The notes under the pieces are model-generated. The model worked only from the letters and a program-made list of their open reading frames with translations, was not told where the DNA came from and searched no databases. A stretch of 16,616 nucleotides of DNA from Euryarchaeota archaeon UBA556 (GTDB lineage: Archaea; Thermoplasmatota; Poseidoniia; Poseidoniales; Thalassarchaeaceae): the NCBI GenBank assembly GCA_002494975.1, contig DADI01000050.1, positions 6,138 through 22,753 on the forward strand, written 5' to 3'. Positions 6,439-14,736 of this stretch are shown here, piece by piece. Each line of letters opens with the position of its first letter. Position 1 is the first letter of the stretch. Both the position numbers and the translations under genes were made by a program.

Positions 6439-7485
6439 ATGTCGAGTATTATCTCAAAGCCCATGGGAGAAGATATGCTAAGCATTAGCGTATCGGAAAA
6501 AAAGATAGATTCTCTTCTTGAAGGTACGTCTCGTTCATTCTTTTTAAGCCTGAAAGTACTTCCAAAGAAAATACGAAGGCATATCGGTTTACTCTACATA
6601 TTGGCTCGTTTAGCCGACACCATTGCTGACTCAAAAGTTGGTGAAAATAAAGTTCTACTTCAAGGTCTAAAGGAATATAACACTAGAATTCAAGACTCAA
6701 ATAAAGGGTTGCCTGATTTTACGTCATTAGCGAAGATACAGGAGAATGGGGCTGAGGCAGAATTATTATCAAATACAATGATACCTGTGAACTACTTAGA
6801 AAAAAGTGATAAAATTACGGATTCTGATAGAGAAAAAATAAGAACCTGTCTAGGGATAATTATTAGTGGGCAAATATTAGACTTAGAGCGATTTAATGAT
6901 GCATCAGGAGAGCAAATTATATCACTTGAAAATGAAGCTCAATTAGACGATTATACATACAGAGTTGCAGGTTGCGTAGGAGAATTTTGGACACACATGT
7001 CACTCGATCATCTTTTTCAAATAGATGAAGGGAAAAAAGATATTCTATTTGAAAAAGCAGTAAAATTTGGTAAGTCATTACAATTAATAAATATCTTGAG
7101 AGATTTGCCTGAAGATTTACTAATGGGTAGATGTTACATTCCTCAAGATACACTTAGAGAATACCAATTAACCGCTGAAGATTTATTAAATTCTAAAAAT
7201 ATTGACAAATTCAAACCTTTATTTGATTTATATTTAGAAAGAGCGGAGACTTATCTAGATAATGCTGTCGAATGGATAGAGATGTTACCTAAAAATCAAT
7301 ATCGGCTTCGTTTATCTTGTATGTTGCCAATCCTAATTGGTCAGAGAACATTAGTTCTCCTGAAGGAAGGGAATATTTTAGATGCAAATAACAGAATAAA
7401 AGTTTTAAGGCCAGAAATAAAGAAAATTATGAGAAAATCAATTTGGCTATGTATTAGTAGGAAAAATCCAAAAAAAATGTCTTGA
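6439..7485 (+). CDS. Squalene/phytoene synthase family protein, squalene synthase-like
   Basis: This family joins two prenyl diphosphates head to head: two farnesyl groups give squalene, two geranylgeranyl groups give phytoene. The 348-residue protein has both Asp-rich metal/diphosphate motifs: DTIAD (D60-D64) and DLPED (D222-D226) within NILRDLPEDLLMGRCYIP. EGTSRSFFLSLKVLP (28-42) and YTYRVAGCVGEFW (172-184) resemble squalene synthases (TSRTFALSI... and Y..YVAGLVG) more than CrtB, so squalene or a related C30 product is inferred. No C-terminal membrane anchor is clear, though residues 316-330 are hydrophobic. ATG 6439 gives the longest form. ATG 6463 is a real alternative because of the TATA-like element at 6418-6425. 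A second family member follows 74 bases downstream. Confidence 0.88.
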   Translation: MSSIISKPMGEDMLSISVSEKKIDSLLEGTSRSFFLSLKVLPKKIRRHIGLLYILARLADTIADSKVGENKVLLQGLKEYNTRIQDSNKGLPDFTSLAKIQENGAEAELLSNTMIPVNYLEKSDKITDSDREKIRTCLGIIISGQILDLERFNDASGEQIISLENEAQLDDYTYRVAGCVGEFWTHMSLDHLFQIDEGKKDILFEKAVKFGKSLQLINILRDLPEDLLMGRCYIPQDTLREYQLTAEDLLNSKNIDKFKPLFDLYLERAETYLDNAVEWIEMLPKNQYRLRLSCMLPILIGQRTLVLLKEGNILDANNRIKVLRPEIKKIMRKSIWLCISRKNPKKMS

Positions 7486-7559
7486 ATTGCCGGTTTATGA
7501 TTTAATCAATCTAGCGTGAGGTTCAAGAACAAATCAATTGGGCTCGAGACGAGAGTAGT

Positions 7560-8810
7560 ATGCCGGGGAGACAGATTAGCGATTCTGAGACTGAGGTCGA
7601 GTTCGATCTAGGTAATAGTATCACACTTGTCGATGCAGATTCAGATTCAGCACCTATTGAGAAAGTTCGTACAGCAGTAAACGTGACAAGAGAGGCAGTT
7701 CATGCAATTAGTATAACAGCTCTAGAGACTCTAAGAGAAGGAGCTGTTTTCATGGGAGTAATAGGCTCCCGGGGAGAATTAGTAAATCCATTTACCCATG
7801 TAGATGCTGCAATATGGTCTGAAAGCTCGATGCCTCAGGAAGTAATCGACTCGGCTTACGACTATTGTGAAGAACTAACAAGAAGAGAAGCGGGGAATTT
7901 TTACCACTCATTCAAGTATCTTCCAGAGGAAGAACGTAGATCAATTATGGCTTACTACGCATTTTGTAGAAGAGCAGATGATATTGCAGATGGAGACTAC
8001 ATTGATTATTTCCCTGGAGGGTCAGAAGATAATCAAGAATCAATAGATTATAGGACAAAAATTGAAAGATTAATCGATGGAAGACCAGTATTAGAACGCT
8101 CGTCATATAATGATAAAATGTCGCAATTATTTTATTACAGGAAGAAATTATCTACCGCTTATGGGAAAGTCACATCAACTGACCCAATATTTATTGCTTT
8201 GAAAGATACTGTAAATAAATATGGAATTTCTAGACAATTACTTGATGATATGATTAGTGGTATGGAAGAAGACTTCCACCGCAATAGATATGAAACATTC
8301 GAGGATTTATACTCGTACTGTTACAAAGTTGCTTCAACAGTAGGCCTAGTTTGTATAGAAATATATGGTTATGATGACAAAAGGGCAAGAGAATATGCTG
8401 AATCTTGGGGAATCTATATGCAATTAACGAATATTCTTAGAGATGTTGCTGAAGATATTGAAAGAGACCGCGTTTATTTGCCATTAGAAGATCTGAAGAG
8501 ATATGGTATATCAGAAGAGGATTTGAAGAGTGGGAAAGATATTTTGAAGCACCCAGGATGGAAACCATTTGTTTCGGAATTTATTTCACGTGCAGATAAA
8601 TATAGAGAAAGAGGATTGAAGCTATTTTCTTTACTAGATAAGTCAAGTAGATATTCTCCTGCAGCAATGACAACGTTTTATCATTCAATTATGAAGAAAA
8701 TCGAAAAGAATGATGGAGATGTATTCTCTGAGAGAACTCAATTATCTAAAACAGAAAAAATAGGATTGGCTGCATATATTTATGTGAGATATCGTTTCTT
8801 TGCTGTTTGA
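7560..8810 (+). CDS. crtB: Phytoene synthase-like (CrtB/HpnD-type) enzyme with N-terminal extension
   Basis: The second head-to-head prenyl synthase has 416 residues, about 100 more than a usual CrtB. The catalytic domain starts near residue 94: GNFYHSFKYLP (112-122), FCRRADDIAD with D140 and D144, GMEEDFHRNRY (234-244), YCYKVASTVGLVC (253-265) and the second Asp motif NILRDVAEDIERDRVYLP with D295 and D299. These are closer to bacterial CrtB/HpnD than to its upstream neighbour, so phytoene for carotenoids is the best guess. The first roughly 90 residues are acidic at the start and then alternate polar and hydrophobic. I recognise no domain there and no signal peptide. The start ATG 7560 is the first in frame. 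A weak TATA-like stretch lies at 7493-7506. The frame is intact throughout. Confidence 0.88.
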   Translation: MPGRQISDSETEVEFDLGNSITLVDADSDSAPIEKVRTAVNVTREAVHAISITALETLREGAVFMGVIGSRGELVNPFTHVDAAIWSESSMPQEVIDSAYDYCEELTRREAGNFYHSFKYLPEEERRSIMAYYAFCRRADDIADGDYIDYFPGGSEDNQESIDYRTKIERLIDGRPVLERSSYNDKMSQLFYYRKKLSTAYGKVTSTDPIFIALKDTVNKYGISRQLLDDMISGMEEDFHRNRYETFEDLYSYCYKVASTVGLVCIEIYGYDDKRAREYAESWGIYMQLTNILRDVAEDIERDRVYLPLEDLKRYGISEEDLKSGKDILKHPGWKPFVSEFISRADKYRERGLKLFSLLDKSSRYSPAAMTTFYHSIMKKIEKNDGDVFSERTQLSKTEKIGLAAYIYVRYRFFAV

Positions 8811-8844
8811 TTGAAAAGGGCTAAAAATAGTCTATATGATAGAA

Positions 8845-8852
8845 GATATATT
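8845..8852 (+). promoter_or_regulatory. TATA-like element for ABCE1
   Basis: GATATATT is centred about 30 bases ahead of ATG 8879 in the 68-base gap after the phytoene synthase-like gene. A second candidate, CTATATGA (8832-8839), lies further up. A very short leader or a leaderless mRNA is predicted. Confidence 0.45.
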
Positions 8853-8878
8853 GAGTAGAATAATAGTGAGATGACATT

Positions 8879-10657
8879 ATGAGGGTGGCTGTACTTCTTG
8901 AAGACCGGTGCAGCCCTGAGAAATGTAATGCAGAATGCTGGGCTTTTTGCCCACCGGTACGTAACGGGATAGAATGTATAATTCTTGATGACTCTAGTGG
9001 GAAACCAATTGTTTCTGAACCTCTCTGTATAGGGTGTGGGATTTGTGTTACTAAATGCCCATTTGATGCATTAATAATCACAAATCTCCCTGAAGAATTA
9101 GATGGGGAAATGACTCATCGTTATGATCAAAATGGGTTTAGACTGTTTAGACTTCCAGCGCCTAGAGAAAAACAAGTTGTGGGTATTCTAGGGCCTAATG
9201 GAATGGGGAAATCCACTGCAATAAATCTTCTTTCTGGTTCAATAAAACCAAATTTAGGCGATTGGACTATCAGTTCTTTAGATTGGAATGAAATAATTGA
9301 TTCATTTCCTAGAGGAGAGCTAAGAGATTACTTGAAACTTGTAGCTGAAGATAGTGTAAAGATTGCTGTAAAACCGCAATATATAGATAAATTACCAAAA
9401 ATATTTGATGGTAATGCTAGAGAATTATTAGAAAGAGTAGATGATAGAGGAGAACTCGAAGAATATGCAGAGTTATTAGCAATTAATCACATATTAGATA
9501 GAAATATAGGGCAATTATCGGGAGGAGAATTACAGAGAGTTGCTATTTGTGCTACAATGTTGAAGGAAGCAGAAGTATATTTCTTCGATGAACCATCATC
9601 TTACCTTGACATACATGAACGTATGAGAATTGTTAAAATCATACAAAATCTAGCTGAAATGGGTAAGAGAGTGATTGTAGTAGAACACGACTTGGCAATA
9701 TTAGATGTATTATGTGACCTTCTGCATGTAGTATATGGTGAGCGTGCAGCATACGGTATATTCACTCCTGCAAGATCGACAAGAAGTGCTATAAATGCAT
9801 ATTTAGAAGGTTTCTTACCAGAAGAAAATGTTAGAATTAGAGATAAACCAATACAATTTTTGCGCGGAAGAGTGAGAGGAGAAGAAGTTGGACTCCCAAT
9901 TTTAAAATGGGGAGATATGGAAAAAACCCTTGGGGATTTTAAACTCAAGACAGGGCAAGGCATGGTCAGAAGCGCAGAAGTTGTTGGAGTAGTAGGACCT
10001 AATGCTACAGGAAAGACTACCATGGTGAAAATGATTGCTGGTGAAATTGAGCCGGATCAAGGATGGTGTACCATGGAAGCAAAGGTTTCGTATAAGCCTC
10101 AACATGTCAATACAGATTTCGAAGGAAGTGTCGAAGATTGGCTTAATACAGAATTAGGGAATAAATGGAGAACCGGTGAATTCCATACTCAAGTAGTCAG
10201 ACCATTGCAAGTCGACCAATTATTGGAACTTAAGGCTAAAAAACTCTCAGGAGGAGAATTGCAAGCGGTAAGTATAGCCATCTGCTTAGGGAAAGAAGCT
10301 GATTTGTATCTTCTTGATGAACCAAGTGCTCACCTCGATGCAAATGCAAGGATGGAAGCCGCTAAGGCAATAAGAAGAACCATGGAAAGTAATGAAAAAG
10401 CGGCTATGGTAATTGATCACGACATCTATTTCATAGATATTGTCAGCGATTCACTGCTAGTTTTCGACGGAGAAGGCGGAAAGGTTGGAAATGCAGTGGG
10501 GCCATTAAGTCTCAGAAAAGGCATGAATAAATTCCTTGAAGATGTAAATATCACATTTAGAAGAGATCATGAGTCACATAGGCCGCGAATAAACAAACCA
10601 GATAGTCGTAAAGATAGAGAGCAAAAAATTGCAGGCGAATACTTCTATATCGAATAA
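8879..10657 (+). CDS. ABCE1: ABCE1/RLI ribosome recycling ATPase
   Basis: ABCE1 splits ribosomes into subunits after termination and is near-universal in archaea and eukaryotes. The 592-residue protein has the expected order. An N-terminal iron-sulfur domain has cysteines C11, C16, C20, C24 and C50, C53, C56, C60, which would bind two [4Fe-4S] clusters. Two ABC ATPase halves follow. The first has Walker A GPNGMGKST (105-113), signature LSGGELQR (213-220) and Walker B FFDEPSSYLD. The second has Walker A GPNATGKTT (373-381), signature LSGGELQA (456-463) and LLDEPSAHLD. There are no membrane segments, so this is a soluble ABC protein. Its length equals the family norm. It is followed 44 bases later by grpE on the same strand. 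Confidence 0.98.
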   Translation: MRVAVLLEDRCSPEKCNAECWAFCPPVRNGIECIILDDSSGKPIVSEPLCIGCGICVTKCPFDALIITNLPEELDGEMTHRYDQNGFRLFRLPAPREKQVVGILGPNGMGKSTAINLLSGSIKPNLGDWTISSLDWNEIIDSFPRGELRDYLKLVAEDSVKIAVKPQYIDKLPKIFDGNARELLERVDDRGELEEYAELLAINHILDRNIGQLSGGELQRVAICATMLKEAEVYFFDEPSSYLDIHERMRIVKIIQNLAEMGKRVIVVEHDLAILDVLCDLLHVVYGERAAYGIFTPARSTRSAINAYLEGFLPEENVRIRDKPIQFLRGRVRGEEVGLPILKWGDMEKTLGDFKLKTGQGMVRSAEVVGVVGPNATGKTTMVKMIAGEIEPDQGWCTMEAKVSYKPQHVNTDFEGSVEDWLNTELGNKWRTGEFHTQVVRPLQVDQLLELKAKKLSGGELQAVSIAICLGKEADLYLLDEPSAHLDANARMEAAKAIRRTMESNEKAAMVIDHDIYFIDIVSDSLLVFDGEGGKVGNAVGPLSLRKGMNKFLEDVNITFRRDHESHRPRINKPDSRKDREQKIAGEYFYIE

Positions 10658-10701
10658 CATAAGACCATTGGATTCTTGAATGATGTTTGAAACCCAAGGT
10701 C

Positions 10702-11217
10702 ATGACTGACGAAGGCGAGGAGCAAGTGGATGAAAAACCAGAAGAAGCCACTCTTGATGAGGAAGAAATTAATCCTCTAAAAATACTCGAAGAAAAAGTT
10801 CTAGATTTAGAAACAGAAAAACAGTATAATGCCGCAGAAATTATCAATTTAAGGCAACGATATGCTAGAGAAAGGAATACATTAGTGAAATTCGCGGGGA
10901 TGAATTTAGCATCCAATATACTACCTGTAGTTGATAATTTGGAAAAAGCATTGGCAATTGAAAATAATGATCCAGAGAAGATCATAAAAGGAGTTGATAT
11001 GACTCTAGAGAGGCTCAAGAATACTTTACAAAATGAAGGCATAGTAAGAATTGAAGCATTGGGTAAAGAATTTGATCCAGCGTTCATGGAAGCAATAGCA
11101 GCAATACCAGCGCCAAATGATGAACAACCGGGAGTGATAATTGAGGTAATTGAAGAAGGATACATGTTCCATGACCGAGTTTTAAGACCTGCTAAAGTGA
11201 TTGTTACGGAACAATAG
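10702..11217 (+). CDS. grpE: GrpE nucleotide exchange factor
   Basis: GrpE speeds ADP release from the Hsp70 chaperone DnaK. From ATG 10702 the protein has 171 residues. It opens with an acidic, disordered N-terminus, then a long helix (about 30-65) with NLRQRYARERN, the core NILPVVDNLEKAL, the MTLERLKNTLQNEGI stretch, and the C-terminal beta domain LGKEFDPAFMEAI to HDRVLRPAKVIV. These are the standard GrpE signatures. An upstream in-frame TTG (10687) would add five residues but lacks support. dnaK and dnaJ are not in this window. Archaeal DnaK systems are thought to come from bacteria, which fits the mixed gene content. A lipoprotein gene follows 32 bases downstream. Confidence 0.95.
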   Translation: MTDEGEEQVDEKPEEATLDEEEINPLKILEEKVLDLETEKQYNAAEIINLRQRYARERNTLVKFAGMNLASNILPVVDNLEKALAIENNDPEKIIKGVDMTLERLKNTLQNEGIVRIEALGKEFDPAFMEAIAAIPAPNDEQPGVIIEVIEEGYMFHDRVLRPAKVIVTEQ

Positions 11218-11249
11218 TATTGATAACCTTCGTGAACCCCAACAATATA

Positions 11250-13322
11250 ATGACGGTAGATTCTAAATCTAAAATTGCAATTTTATTGTGTATTTCCATG
11301 GTACTTTCCGGATGTACAGTAGTAAATGATGAGGTGACTGATGGAGTTTTCGAAATTTTAGGATGTACTGATGCAGATGCATTAAATTTCAATGAAAATG
11401 CTACAATAAATGATCAAAGTTGTTACTATGAGGAACCTATCGAAATACTTGAAATACCACATATTGATGGATGTGACAATACAAATTCAATACATTGTAT
11501 GCTCCCCTTTCCTTCTGATGCGTTTCTGATTAATGACCCTAATACGGTTACTGGTAAAAGAATTCATTATTCTTCAAACACGATACCTAGTTCAGGTACT
11601 GTTAGCCCAATAGAAGTTCCAATACTTAATCAGATAGACGGAGTTAGCCCAAATACACAAATTATGACTGCTTTTACTGTAGACCCTGATGTATCAGAAC
11701 TAGCAGGACAGTATAGTATTTCTAAAAGCCTAGAAAGCGGGCATCCTACAATTTTAATGAATAAATTAACTGGAGAATTGGTTGCACATTGGGTAGAACT
11801 TGACATAAGATCTGAAATCGACCAGCCAACTATATTTCATATCAGAACAATTGAAGCATTGGAACATAATACACCTTATGTTGTAATAATATCAGGATTA
11901 ACTGACCAAGTTGGAGAATTGGTCCCCACTCCAGAAGGTTTTGCTGCAATAAAATATCAACAACTTACTTCGTCGCCGGATATTGAAAATAGAAGAGCAG
12001 AGTTTCAAAACTTATTCTCTTGGATAGAATCTAATTCTGACATCTCAGTAAGTGAGCTTCAAACTGCTTGGGAGTTCCATACCTCTTCAACCGAATCAAT
12101 GATCGGGCCATTACTTTCAATGAGAAATGATGCTTTAGAAAGAATAGGAGATGGAATAGGATGCACAGTAGAATCAAATACGGAGGTTTTCGATGAGGAA
12201 GGAAATAGAAGCCATTGGTTGATGACTGGTACATTTACAACGCCACAATATACTGAATCATTCTTTCCGCCAGCACTCATAAGAAGAACATCAATAGATG
12301 ATAGGACTCCAGTCTTTGTTGAAAATAGAGAAATCCCTTTCTGGTTAGTAATACCAAATTCGGCAACAGAACAAGGACCTGCTAATCTAACAGTCTGGGG
12401 GCATGGATTCCTAGGAAATGGAAATACCTCTGGTTTGAGCGGGTGGGCAAATGAAAATAATATTGCAATGATAGGTACTAGTTTTTATGGCTGGGCAGAT
12501 GATGATTTCACAAGCATAGAGTATGCAGTTCTGAATATGCAATACTTCCAACATCAAGCCGAAAGATTAGAACAAGCTATGATAAATCAAGTAGTCATGA
12601 TAAAAACCTTCACTGGAATTTGCTCCGATTTAACTGAATATTATTCAGAAGATGGGACTAAGTTAGTAGATACGACTAATCCAACCTATACTGGATATTC
12701 AAATGGAGCATTAAGAGGCCCTTCGATAATTGCTCTTTCTCCTGATTTAGATAAAGGAGTACTGTGGGCCGGAGGATCCTCTTTCTCACATATTATTGAG
12801 AGATGTACGCAATATGACAAATTTCACTTTATTTTTGCTAGCGAATATGGCTATGAAAACCAACTAGATCGAGCGGTTGCAATGTCTATAATGCAATCAT
12901 TATGGGATTCTACTGAGACAGACACATACCTAAGTCTCAGAGAAGAGGGATATTTAGATCAAATAGAACCATTTAATTTAATGACTTTATTTTCTATAAC
13001 TGATTTACAGATATCCAACATTTCATCATCAAGAATGATGAGAACAGGAGGAATACCACTACTTAACTCATCAACAATTACCCCATATGGAATAAGTATT
13101 GTTGAAGAGGGACATGTGGGTTCAGTGGGTGTTTTCTTTGACGGGGGCTATATGCATGCTCCTGAAGGTAATGAATATGGGCAAGAACCTCACCCTGCGC
13201 ACAACGCTATAGGAGCATTGCCTATGGCAAGAGAAATGGCATTCCATTATCTTTCAACCGGTTCAGTGGTCGATACTTGTGAAGGTAATTGTGAATTTAG
13301 CCCGGATGATCTTGGATCCTGA
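11250..13322 (+). CDS. Large exported lipoprotein with esterase/lipase-like GxSxG motif
   Basis: From ATG 11250 the 690-residue protein has a lipoprotein signal (MTVDSKSK, hydrophobic core, lipobox LSGC with anchor C22). A Cys-bounded, Asp/Asn-rich motif (C39 to C58) follows, matching the one in the binding protein at 1-422. Next comes a mature part with CMLPFPSDAFL (83-93), a pattern seen in secreted proteins of the bacterial lipase N-terminal type. The C-terminal half contains WGHGFLGNG and a nucleophile-elbow-like GYSNG (482-486, S484), then HVGSVGVFFDGGYMHAP and a His-rich stretch EPHPAHN that could supply the acid and base. An extracellular alpha/beta hydrolase acting on esters or lipids is inferred, but the family and substrate are unproven. 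An upstream TTG (11220) would spoil the signal peptide and is rejected. Confidence 0.72.
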   Translation: MTVDSKSKIAILLCISMVLSGCTVVNDEVTDGVFEILGCTDADALNFNENATINDQSCYYEEPIEILEIPHIDGCDNTNSIHCMLPFPSDAFLINDPNTVTGKRIHYSSNTIPSSGTVSPIEVPILNQIDGVSPNTQIMTAFTVDPDVSELAGQYSISKSLESGHPTILMNKLTGELVAHWVELDIRSEIDQPTIFHIRTIEALEHNTPYVVIISGLTDQVGELVPTPEGFAAIKYQQLTSSPDIENRRAEFQNLFSWIESNSDISVSELQTAWEFHTSSTESMIGPLLSMRNDALERIGDGIGCTVESNTEVFDEEGNRSHWLMTGTFTTPQYTESFFPPALIRRTSIDDRTPVFVENREIPFWLVIPNSATEQGPANLTVWGHGFLGNGNTSGLSGWANENNIAMIGTSFYGWADDDFTSIEYAVLNMQYFQHQAERLEQAMINQVVMIKTFTGICSDLTEYYSEDGTKLVDTTNPTYTGYSNGALRGPSIIALSPDLDKGVLWAGGSSFSHIIERCTQYDKFHFIFASEYGYENQLDRAVAMSIMQSLWDSTETDTYLSLREEGYLDQIEPFNLMTLFSITDLQISNISSSRMMRTGGIPLLNSSTITPYGISIVEEGHVGSVGVFFDGGYMHAPEGNEYGQEPHPAHNAIGALPMAREMAFHYLSTGSVVDTCEGNCEFSPDDLGS

Positions 13323-13937
13323 TTAGCCGACTGGTTCCCCGCCTTCACCCAAGAAAGCGAGTCTCTTCAGACAATCATTTGATACAAGATAGTTCACAAC
13401 AGATTGAGGGGTTGAAACTCCTAATACTGTATCAATAGCGTCTTTATCATGAATTGTAGAAAGCATTCTAGCAGTTTCTCGGACTCTCCAGCCTTCAAAC
13501 TCATCCCTTTTTATCAGAGGCATTGAGATTATATCCCAACCTGATTTTTCATACAATTTACAAGAATAAGAATCACTACTAAAAAATATTCCAGAGCCTC
13601 CATGATATTTCTCAGCATGAGACACCCAATTAGGGGGATCTTCAATATCAGGTATAGCTAGTAAAACTGCGTCGAAATCTGCCTCATTTTCAAGCCAAGA
13701 CGAAATCATCTCAATTCTTTCAGTAGCTGACCAGGGGTTCCGTAAAGTTTCAGGGCGATTAGATGATCCAATCGCTATAATTAATTTTAAATTAGGATGA
13801 TTTTTAATACGTATTTTCTCAGCTTCTTCGAGCATCATCGCATGCCCACGATGAAACGGTTGAAATCTTCCTAAAACAACAAAACCTGGACTAATTGGCG
13901 AACTAGGAGGAGGTGGTAGGAGGGGCAATTCAGTCAT
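13323..13937 (-). CDS. nadM: Archaeal-type nicotinamide-nucleotide adenylyltransferase-like protein
   Basis: NadM makes NAD from NMN and ATP. The 204-residue protein carries the defining nucleotidyltransferase signature VVLGRFQPFHRGH (20-32), where the two histidines bind ATP phosphate. AIGSSNRPETLRNPWSATER (55-74) follows, matching the archaeal GSxxxxxxxxNPWxxxER pattern. The N-terminus has an extra Pro-rich stretch (about 18 residues), so it is longer than typical archaeal NadM (about 170-180). The usual late SGTxIR-type ATP-binding motif is altered to EGWRVR (148-153), so strict NMN activity is not certain. Related adenylyl- or cytidylyltransferases share the fold. Its start overlaps the upstream gene by 8 bases, suggesting translational coupling. 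Its stop directly abuts the stop of the convergent lipoprotein gene. Confidence 0.82.
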   Translation of the reverse strand: MTELPLLPPPPSSPISPGFVVLGRFQPFHRGHAMMLEEAEKIRIKNHPNLKLIIAIGSSNRPETLRNPWSATERIEMISSWLENEADFDAVLLAIPDIEDPPNWVSHAEKYHGGSGIFFSSDSYSCKLYEKSGWDIISMPLIKRDEFEGWRVRETARMLSTIHDKDAIDTVLGVSTPQSVVNYLVSNDCLKRLAFLGEGGEPVG

Positions 13938-14616
13938 AATTAATCACCATTTTATCTACTAAATAAATACCATCGATTGACCAAAGGTTCGATTCTAGAT
14001 ATTCTCGACCCACGAGCAAACTGATTTTCTCGGAGCGAAGATTATTGAAAAAAATATGTAATGACTCACTGGCCGATTTATGAGCTTCCATAGTAGGTAA
14101 TATTCTTGGGTCATCAGAAGGATCCATTGTTTCGCCTAAATTCTCTCTTCTTTTCATCCAATCAAGAACTACTGATTCAGAATAACTTTTTTTGTCGGTT
14201 GAAGATAGAGTATTTGCAAAACTATTCCAAGTAGAGAACTCAAGGAATTCATCAGAACCATCAATAGATTCGGGGAGCGATGGTTCGACATAAAGAAAAA
14301 GACGGGCTTCCCAACATCTCCATTCGGATTTAGAACACCATTTAGCCAATAAAATACCAATTTTTGCGCGTTCATCAGAAGAAATCTTTTGTTCCATTAT
14401 TGACTTAGATAAATCTAATAATGGATTTCTATCTGACCATTCTAATATATCTCCTTCTAGATCGACCTCAAAATCACGATGGAAACCTTGATCGAGTTCT
14501 GGCCTCTTTATTCTCAATGTTTGATTTTCAACTTCATCGAGAATATCTTGAACCGGCATCAGACTTAATTCTTCGAAGAGAGACATATCTACTAAATTTA
14601 GTATCACATCTGCCAT
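13930..14616 (-). CDS. Unknown soluble protein coupled to the NadM-like gene
   Basis: I do not recognise this 228-residue protein. It is acidic, with many Glu, Asp, Ser and Trp, and has no signal peptide, membrane segment or cysteine cluster. Blocks that look structured are MSLFEELSLMPVQDILDEVE (11-30), ISSDERAKIGILLAKWCSKS and WRCWEARLFLYVEPSLP in the middle, and LRSEKISLLVGREYLESNLW near the end. The pattern suggests a helical N-terminus and an alpha/beta C-terminal part. Its stop overlaps the NadM-like start by 8 bases (TATGACTGA), so the two are very likely co-translated and may work together. ATG 14616 is the first in frame; ATG 14586 (MSLFEEL) is an alternative. The gene is divergent from the DRG GTPase gene across a 120-base gap. 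Confidence 0.75.
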   Translation of the reverse strand: MADVILNLVDMSLFEELSLMPVQDILDEVENQTLRIKRPELDQGFHRDFEVDLEGDILEWSDRNPLLDLSKSIMEQKISSDERAKIGILLAKWCSKSEWRCWEARLFLYVEPSLPESIDGSDEFLEFSTWNSFANTLSSTDKKSYSESVVLDWMKRRENLGETMDPSDDPRILPTMEAHKSASESLHIFFNNLRSEKISLLVGREYLESNLWSIDGIYLVDKMVINYD

Positions 14617-14703
14617 GGTCGCCCCTCAGGTCTATCCAAAGAGAAGTAGGGCATGAACTATCGCTTAGTCCATTCAATTGAAGAATAGGTGTCGGGGCCA
14701 TCA

Positions 14704-14712
14704 ACATATTAA
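14704..14712 (+). promoter_or_regulatory. TATA box for the DRG GTPase gene
   Basis: ACATATTAA is centred 28-29 bases ahead of ATG 14737 and predicts a leaderless or nearly leaderless mRNA. The divergent gap 14617-14736 holds no clear TATA box for the minus-strand gene. Confidence 0.5.
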
Positions 14713-14736
14713 TCAGACGCGATAAGGGGTTTAGGT

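Noticed and set aside
10687..10701. TTG start extending GrpE by five residues
   Set aside because: ATG 10702 gives the usual acidic GrpE N-terminus. The TTG lacks an SD sequence and any family support.
11220..11249. TTG start extending the lipoprotein by 10 residues
   Set aside because: The extension would put polar residues and a proline ahead of the signal peptide. ATG 11250 gives a textbook lipoprotein signal with LSGC.
14421..14681. Plus-strand frame of 86 codons antisense to the unknown NadM-partner gene
   Set aside because: It crosses the coding region and the divergent promoter gap, has no start signal and no recognisable domain. The minus-strand gene is better supported by its coupling to the NadM-like gene.
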